Shown piece after piece: positions 56,067 to 64,000 of a DNA stretch of 64,000 bases. The stretch is from assembly GCF_035818615.1 (NCBI RefSeq), contig NZ_JAYKZY010000002.1:2296501-2360500 (forward strand), given 5' to 3'. This stretch comes from Sphingobium sp. CR2-8. GTDB taxonomy: Bacteria; Pseudomonadota; Alphaproteobacteria; Sphingomonadales; Sphingomonadaceae. Made by a program: the position numbers and the translations under genes. Below the pieces are notes generated by a model. That model was not told where the DNA came from. It worked only from the letters and a program-made list of their open reading frames with translations, and searched no databases. How positions within the stretch are numbered: the first letter of the stretch is position 1; the number at the start of each line of letters is the position of its first letter.

Positions 56067-57423
56067 CCCTTGGCGGCGGCCTTCTTCGCCTTCATCCGCG
56101 CACGGAACGCCGCCGCCCAGCCGGGCTTGCCGACCTGCGCCGGCCGCACCAGGCATAGCGCGTCGGCCTCCACCGGCTGCGTCACCACGCTACCCGCCGC
56201 CACGATCGCGCCGTCGCCGATGCTGACCGGGGCCACCAGCGCGCTGTTGGAGCCGACGAACGCCCCCGCCCCGATCTGCGTCTTATATTTGAAGAAGCCG
56301 TCATAATTGCAGGTGATCGTCCCCGCGCCGATATTCGCCCCCGCCCCCACGCTGGCGTCGCCGATATAGGACAGGTGGTTGACCTTGGCCCCCTCGTCCA
56401 GCCGCGCCTTCTTGATCTCCACGAAATTGCCGACCTTGGCGTTGGAGCCGATATCCGCCCCCGGCCGCAACCGCGCATAGGGACCGATCTGCGCGCCACT
56501 CTCGACGCGCGCCCCCTCCAGATGGGAAAAAGCATGGATCGTCACATAATCGGCCACGATCACGCCCGGCCCGAACACCACGTTCGGCTCCACCACCACG
56601 TCGCGGCCCAGCACCGTGTCATGGGCGAAGAACACCGTTTCCGGCGCGACCAGCGTCGCCCCCTCGCGCATCGCCTCGATCCGGCGGCGCGCCTGCCACA
56701 TCGCTTCGACCCCCGCCAGTTCGATCCGGCTGTTGACGCCCGCCACTTCCCATGCCTCCGTCTCGATCACCGCGCTGGGCGCGCCGGGCAGCATGACGAT
56801 GTCGGGCAGATAATCTTCCCCGCCGCGTTGCTGTTGCCGATCTGGTCCAGCAGCACGAACAGGTCGGTCGACCGCACCGCCATCAACCCGCTGTTGCAAA
56901 GCGTCACCGCGCGTTCGCTCTCGCTGGCGTCCTTATATTCCACCATCTTCTCGATGATGCCCTGCCCGTCGGCGATGATCCGGCCATAGGCGGCGGCATC
57001 GTCGGGGCGGAAACCCAGCACCACCGCGCGCGGCTCGTCGCCCCGGCTCAGCCGGTCCAGCATCGCGCGCATCGTGCCCGCGCTCACCAGCGGCACGTCG
57101 CCATAGAGGATGAGCACATCGCCCGCGAAGCCCGCCAGCGCATCATGCGCCTGGGCCACCGCATGGCCGGTGCCCAACTGCTCGCCCTGCACCGCGATGA
57201 CGGCGCCGGTCCCGGCCACCGCCTGCTCCACCTGCGCGCGCCCCGCGCCCACGACGACCACTTTCCGCTCCGGCGACAATTGTTCGACGCTCGCCAGCAG
57301 ATGCAACAGCATCGGCCGTCCCGCAACGGGGTGCAGCACCTTGTGCAGGCTGGATTTCATCCGCGTCCCCTGCCCCGCGGCAAGGATGATGACGGCAAGC
57401 GGGCGGCTGGCGGAACTGGTCAC
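56063..57423 (-). pseudogene. glmU: glmU (N-acetylglucosamine-1-phosphate uridyltransferase), one-base frameshift
   Basis: GlmU acetylates glucosamine 1-phosphate and makes UDP-GlcNAc. The uridyltransferase half (GTG at 57423; AVIILAAGQGTRMKS, LYGDVPLV) reads to [12 protein letters not shown]. The frame then breaks, and [13 protein letters not shown] resumes one frame away and continues through the left-handed beta-helix half ([27 protein letters not shown]) to 56063. Adding one G in the four-base run at 56818-56821 restores a normal 453-residue protein. GlmU is essential, so a sequencing error is more likely than loss. The metallophosphoesterase gene overlaps its end. Confidence 0.93.
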
Positions 57424-57492
57424 GGCGTATCGGTCCTGTTGCTATGATGCCTCTAGCGCGACGACCGCTTCATATCCACAACCTCAGAAACC

Positions 57493-57518
57493 CGTTCGGG
57501 CTGAGCCTGTCGAAGCCC
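57493..57518. repeat. REP-like unit, family C
   Basis: The same CGTTCGGGCTGAGCCTGTCG-AAGCCC unit as at 47071, in the glmU-gph gap. Confidence 0.75.
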
Positions 57519-57639
57519 CCTTCTTGCCCTCGCACGGCCGACGGGGATTAGCGCAACGATCATCCGCACGAAGCGATTACCGGTTCGCTCTGCCATGTTT
57601 GCCTTGCCATTGCCACCACCCTCGCGGCATGGCGTGGGC

Positions 57640-58308
57640 ATGAACAGCATCCCTTTCGATATCGTCGGCTTCGACCTCGACGGCACCCTGATCGATACCA
57701 GCGGCGATCTCGCCGCTGCGGTCAATTACGCCATCGGCACGATCGACCGCCCCCCTTTCCCGGCTGCGGCGATCCATCCCTTCGTGGGGAAGGGCGCAAA
57801 GATCATGCTGGCCCGGGCGCTCGACGCATCGGGGGGCTATGACGCGGACACGCTGGACGCGCTTCTGCCCATCCTGCTCGACTATTATGAGCAGAATCTC
57901 GCCATCCATTCGGTCCCCTATCCCGGCCTGATCGCCGCGCTGGACGCCCTGACCGACGCCGGGGTCAAACTCGCCATCTGCACCAACAAGGCGGAACGCT
58001 TCACCCTCCCCCTGATGCGCCAGATCGGCCTGTCGGATCGCTTCGCCAGCATCGTTGGCGGCGACACGGTGGGCGTCGCCAAGCCGGATCCCGCGCCCAT
58101 CCGCGAAATGATCGCCCGCGCGGGCGGCGGCCGCACCATCTTCGTCGGCGACACGATCAACGACATAGCGGGCGCACGCAATGCAGGCCTGCCCAATATC
58201 GCGGTCGGCTTCGGCTTCCTCGACGGCCCGGTCGACAATCTGGAGGCCGACGCCGTCATCGACCATTTCGACGAACTGGTCCCGCTGCTGCAACGCTGGC
58301 CAGCCTGA
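57640..58308 (+). CDS. gph: Phosphoglycolate phosphatase (HAD family)
   Basis: A 222-residue HAD hydrolase clearing 2-phosphoglycolate. Motif I is FDLDGTLID (nucleophile Asp12, Asp14). Motif II is the Thr in LAICTNKAE, motif III the Lys in GVAKPDPAP, and motif IV VGDTINDIAGARNAG. The cap domain lies between motifs I and II. ATG at 57640 starts the fold. The stop overlaps the enoyl-CoA hydratase ATG (TGATG). It is divergent from glmU. Confidence 0.94.
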   Translation: MNSIPFDIVGFDLDGTLIDTSGDLAAAVNYAIGTIDRPPFPAAAIHPFVGKGAKIMLARALDASGGYDADTLDALLPILLDYYEQNLAIHSVPYPGLIAALDALTDAGVKLAICTNKAERFTLPLMRQIGLSDRFASIVGGDTVGVAKPDPAPIREMIARAGGGRTIFVGDTINDIAGARNAGLPNIAVGFGFLDGPVDNLEADAVIDHFDELVPLLQRWPA

Positions 58309-59066
58309 TGCTGCGGCTGGAACAGGACGGCCCGGTCGCGCGGCTGCTGATCGACCGGCCCGACAGGCGCAACGCCATGACCCAGGCGATGTGGGAAGCG
58401 CTCCCGTTTCTGGTGGGGCAGGCCATGGCGAACGATGCCGTGCGCGCCCTCATCCTCGCCTCCGCCACGCCCGGTCTGTTCTGCGCGGGCGCGGACATCC
58501 ACGAATTTGCCACCTGTTCGGCCGACCCCGACTGGCGCGTCGCCAATCAGGCCGCGATCCGCGCCAGCCAATATGCGCTGGCCCATGCGGAAAAACCGGT
58601 GATCGCCGCGATCGACGGCGATTGCGTCGGCGGCGGCTGCGGCCTCGCCATCGCCTGCGACCTGCGCATCGCGTCGCCCGCCGCACGCCTCGGCATCACG
58701 CCCGCCAAACTCGGCATCGTCTATTCGCTGTTCGACACGAAATTGCTGGTCGATCTGGTCGGCCCCGCCCGCGCCAAGCGAATCCTCTACACCGGCGCGC
58801 TCCACAGCGCCGACGAAGCCCTGTCCATCGGACTGATCGAGGACATCGCAGTCGATCCCCTCGCCGCCGCCGACACGCTCGCTCGCACCATCGCCGCCAA
58901 CGCCCAGCACAGCGTCCGCGCGTCCAAGGCGATCGTCCGCCGCATCCTCGACGGCCAGGCTGACGACGACGCCACCACCCTCTCCCTCTTCCGCGACGCC
59001 TTCACCCGCCCGGACTTCGCGGAAGGCGTCACCGCCTTCCGCGAAAAACGCCGCCCGGATTTTTGA
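58308..59066 (+). CDS. Enoyl-CoA hydratase/isomerase family protein
   Basis: A 252-residue crotonase-fold protein. Oxyanion-hole segments are FCAGADIHEFA (~61) and DGDCVGGGCGLAIACDLRIAS (~103-123). Glu at the catalytic positions is not obvious in the AKLGIVYSLFDTKLLVDLVG region, so it may act as an isomerase or other crotonase rather than a true hydratase. It overlaps gph by 1 base and is cotranscribed. Confidence 0.88.
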   Translation: MLRLEQDGPVARLLIDRPDRRNAMTQAMWEALPFLVGQAMANDAVRALILASATPGLFCAGADIHEFATCSADPDWRVANQAAIRASQYALAHAEKPVIAAIDGDCVGGGCGLAIACDLRIASPAARLGITPAKLGIVYSLFDTKLLVDLVGPARAKRILYTGALHSADEALSIGLIEDIAVDPLAAADTLARTIAANAQHSVRASKAIVRRILDGQADDDATTLSLFRDAFTRPDFAEGVTAFREKRRPDF

Positions 59067-59089
59067 GGGGGCGGCCGACCTGAACTGGA

Positions 59090-59261
59090 CGTCATGCCAG
59101 CGAAGGCTGGCATCTCAGGCAAAGACGCGCAACACTGGCCCATAGCGAACGGTGGCTACACCTCCATCATGACCAACAGGGCGCGGGGCCATCCCGATTG
59201 GCGCGATATTTCGGACCTTATCCCGTAATCGCCTGAGGCCCCCGCCTTCGCTGGGGCGACG
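59090..59261. repeat. REPIN-like element, family D
   Basis: The left end CGTCATGCCAGCGAAGGCTG and the right end GCCTGAGGCCCCCGCCTTCG match the element at 34667. The right part shares CGATAT-GGACCTTATCC-like sequence with it. The interior is longer (~112 bases). Confidence 0.75.
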
Positions 59262-59286
59262 AAGAATGAGGCATTTGCCACCCACG

Positions 59287-59314
59287 CGAAAAGGCCCGGC
59301 GCAAACCGGGCCTT
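59287..59314. terminator. Bidirectional terminator between enoyl-CoA hydratase and UrcA genes
   Basis: AAAAGGCCCGG pairs CCGGGCCTTT, with A and T runs on either side. It serves the two convergent genes. Confidence 0.85.
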
Positions 59315-59344
59315 TCCTGCTGACCAATCGTCATCCCGCGTCGA

Positions 59345-59689
59345 TCAGTTCCCCGCGACCGGCACGCCGCTCCGCCCCGCATCGGCATAGCGCTCGCCGG
59401 TTTCGGCGCGGGCGATGGCGGCGTTGATCGGGGCCTGGACATGGGCGATCGCCTTGGCCTTGCACGCCTGTGCCTCCGCCAGATTGTTCGACCCGCACAC
59501 GCGGCTGGCGGACCGCAGGATGCGGGCGCGCAGTACCTTCTGATCGGCCGCCTTCGACAGGTTCAGGTCGCCGTGAAAGACTTCATCGGTGCGACCATTG
59601 GACTGGAATTCCTGCGCGGACGCGACGCCTGTGGTGGCGAGCAGGGCGGCGGAAGCGACGGCGGCGGCGAATTTGAACGAAGCGAACAT
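59345..59689 (-). CDS. UrcA family exported protein
   Basis: A 114-residue protein with a signal peptide (~1-25, cleavage near VASAQ). The UrcA core is GDLNLSKAADQKVLRARILRSASRVC, followed by a second Cys (AQACKAKAIA) likely to form a disulfide. UrcA proteins are common in Sphingomonadales and Caulobacterales. Their function is unknown. A GAGGAG site precedes the ATG. Confidence 0.88.
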   Translation of the reverse strand: MFASFKFAAAVASAALLATTGVASAQEFQSNGRTDEVFHGDLNLSKAADQKVLRARILRSASRVCGSNNLAEAQACKAKAIAHVQAPINAAIARAETGERYADAGRSGVPVAGN

Positions 59690-60405
59690 GGATCTATCTC
59701 CTCAAAATCTGTTGTGACCGGCGTCGCTCCGCATAAGGGGGCTGGGCGGATCGCCGGGTGCGAACGGGCGGAGCCAAAGGGTCTTTGAAGGGTCGGCATC
59801 CTGTCCCGTTCGCCCATCCTCTCTAAGCCGCCGATCGTTTCGCCGCCCGTCCGCTTCGACCCGGGCATGCCCTCCATCGGCCAACGACCGCTATGCCGAC
59901 AAAGCGCAAATGGGTGGCGACGAACGGCGCGACGAACGACATCCGCGCCGCTGCGAACGACATCGCAGCCCAAATTGCCGTAGCGGAAAGCGCGAATCGC
60001 AACGATATCGAAGCGGGAAAACGAAAACGCCCCCGGCGCAAGGGAAGGCCGGGGGCGTATCCAGATGCTGTCGGGCACCGGATAAGGATAATCTCCATGG
60101 CCAGACGACGCTATGGGCGCTGAACCGTCGCTTAACGAAGCGCGCCAGCACCGGCTCCTGTCGGCCTATGCCCCCCTTATAGCGACGGGATGCGCAGGGT
60201 CGTCGCCGGTTCGATGACCTGCCCTCTCCCGACGCCGGGCGGCATCTCCGCCGGACGAACGGCGTTTAGCACACCACGAACGACATGGTCGCGCGCCTTC
60301 CACCCGATTTGATGGACCTTCGCGCCGCGTCGGGCGCTTTGTTCCATGATCGGACCTCGTATTCGCGCGGCCGACTTCCTATCTTCGCCTCTGGATTTCC
60401 ATTCG
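59690..60405. other. Intergenic stretch with an orphan hairpin, no clear gene
   Basis: About 700 bases between the UrcA gene and uvrA. No convincing gene is seen. The open frame 59893-60123 on the plus strand is Lys/Arg-rich and unlike a real protein. A strong minus-strand terminator lies at 60024-60057. The region 60060-60400 could encode an untranslated minus-strand transcript. Confidence 0.5.
60024..60057 (-). terminator. Strong orphan Rho-independent terminator
   Basis: A perfect 10-base stem CGCCCCCGGC/GCCGGGGGCG with a 10-base loop, followed on the minus strand by TTTT-CG-TTTT. No gene ends just before it. Confidence 0.75.
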
Positions 60406-60420
60406 GAACATTTATAGAAC
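60406..60420. promoter_or_regulatory. LexA (SOS) box of uvrA
   Basis: GAAC-ATTTATA-GAAC is an exact match to the alphaproteobacterial SOS box (GTTC-N7-GTTC read on the other strand). It is 7 bases before the uvrA ATG at 60428. Confidence 0.85.
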
Positions 60421-60427
60421 GGATCGC

Positions 60428-63347
<2,920 letters not shown>

Positions 63348-63352
63348 CCTCA

Positions 63353-63378
63353 AGTCGGTTTTTATCGGCTCTTTTTTG
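63353..63378 (+). terminator. Weak terminator-like hairpin after uvrA
   Basis: AGTCGG can pair with TCGGCT (two wobble pairs) across TTTTTA, followed by TTTTTT. Confidence 0.45.
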
Positions 63379-63424
63379 TGCCTGATTTTGTGCTTCGCAT
63401 CTCGCAGTTGGTTAGGGGGCAGCT

Positions 63425-64000
63425 ATGTTTTACATCCATCTATTCCGCGTGAAATGCGAGTCTCTTCCGCAAGGTGATTTTCTGCACGTGTCACGTGACT
63501 CGGTGGATATCATTTCTAAGTCTATAGAGGCGAAACCTACCGCAGAGGTAGGGCGGCGATCAGAATGGCATATCGGAAATGTTGAACGTGTAGAGGGTGG
63601 TGGAATAGCCTTTGCTATGGGACGCACTCAGGCTGTTACGTCGCCGAAGTTCGATAGCGTTAGTCACGATTTTCTCGAAGAGGAAGCTCTGAAGGCTCCA
63701 TTCACGGTTGGCGTTTTTGACGCCGAAACGCAGGCATGCGGTGTTATTCGTAAAACGGGAGTGTCTCAAAGCTCCTCGGAAGTTGCTAGCAAATTGCAAG
63801 TGTTACTAAACGCAGCTCATTTCGCGCGTGAAAGCAATACTCGCATCTTGGTCGAACCGATTTCTGATCCCATGACATTCATTGATGCAATCCGACGTGC
63901 GGAGGTCGTTACACGATTTAGTTTTACAGTTACGCGACCAAATCCCCATGATATCGATAGACTCATCCAAAAGCCTGCGGAGGAATTTACGGAGTTGGCG
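63425..64000 (+). CDS. AT-rich gene of unknown function, partial (runs off window)
   Basis: Open from ATG at 63425 to the window end, 192 residues visible. It starts MFYIHLFRVKCESLPQGDFL and later reads FSFTVTRPNPHDIDRLI. The protein looks soluble, with no signal, membrane helix or recognised motif. Codons ending in A or T (AAT, ATT, TTT, AGT, CGT) are far commoner than in any neighbour, so the gene is probably acquired. It follows uvrA by 77 bases. Genes of this kind are often the first gene of a defence or mobile island, but nothing here proves that. Confidence 0.7.
   Translation, partial: MFYIHLFRVKCESLPQGDFLHVSRDSVDIISKSIEAKPTAEVGRRSEWHIGNVERVEGGGIAFAMGRTQAVTSPKFDSVSHDFLEEEALKAPFTVGVFDAETQACGVIRKTGVSQSSSEVASKLQVLLNAAHFARESNTRILVEPISDPMTFIDAIRRAEVVTRFSFTVTRPNPHDIDRLIQKPAEEFTELA

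Noticed and set aside
59893..60123. 76-residue plus-strand frame in the UrcA-uvrA gap
   Set aside because: It runs through the orphan terminator hairpin and has simple Lys/Arg/Ala composition, with no ribosome site.

Overview
The window is a high-GC alphaproteobacterial chromosome segment, almost certainly from a sphingomonad (Sphingobium/Sphingomonas type). The evidence is the protein families (UrcA, the DUF2171/SWFGD protein, an extensin-like protein, Flp pilins, PurL of the PurQSL type), the conserved block rpsB-tsf-pyrH-frr-uppS-cdsA-dxr-rseP-bamA-skp-fabZ, alphaproteobacterial control sites (a GAAC-N7-GAAC LexA box before uvrA and GGAAC-N16-CGTT EcfG promoters), and many short palindromic repeats between genes. 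Nearly all of it is core chromosome. Only the last ~600 bases (after uvrA) look foreign.

Layout. 1-2929 (minus): rimP-nusA-tautomerase-ylxR, the head of the transcription/translation operon that normally leads to infB. 3117-4247: a lipoprotein PQQ sugar dehydrogenase. 4525-7599 (minus): pyrG, secG, tpiA. 7812-11285 (plus): ppiD then trpE. 11443-13119 (minus): extensin-like protein, NUDIX hydrolase, tRNA-Ala(CGC). 13357-15385: DUF2171 protein, DUF486 membrane protein, a zinc-ribbon protein and a tiny membrane protein. 15382-19049 (minus): queA, cyclophilin, coaD, polyprenyl synthase, xseB. 19252-22265: small lipoprotein, 51-residue protein, purL. 22506-26674: GNAT, bioC-like methyltransferase, DUF418 protein, Bfd-like ferredoxin, bacterioferritin, mutT. 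26757-27243: two Flp pilins. 27317-32888 (minus): M48 protease, accA, xerD and an unknown 620-residue/62-residue pair. 32983-34631: aroK-aroB. 34957-46521 (minus): rpmE, then the envelope/translation block. 46779-51813: small membrane protein, pssA-psd, icd, GNAT-nitrilase fusion. 51931-57423 (minus): hicAB, glmS, vapBC, metallophosphoesterase and glmU, so the two UDP-GlcNAc genes bracket a toxin-antitoxin module. 57640-59066: gph and an enoyl-CoA hydratase. 59345-63347: UrcA protein, then uvrA. 63425 to the end: an AT-rich gene of unknown function, cut by the window.

Functional themes are cell-envelope building (dxr, uppS, cdsA, pssA-psd, glmS/glmU, bamA-skp-rseP, fabZ, accA), the shikimate/tryptophan route (aroK, aroB, trpE), nucleotide synthesis (pyrG, pyrH, purL), iron storage (Bfd-like protein with bacterioferritin) and stress response. 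Two clear EcfG-type promoters lie before the M48 protease and a 75-residue membrane protein.

Three genes (trpE, glmU, uvrA) each appear one base out of frame. Two of these sit in short G runs, which suggests sequencing error rather than three real mutations. No CRISPR array, prophage, complete insertion sequence or biosynthetic cluster was seen. The repeats are REP/REPIN-like families with matched inverted arms. The best lead for something new is the foreign gene entering at the right edge.
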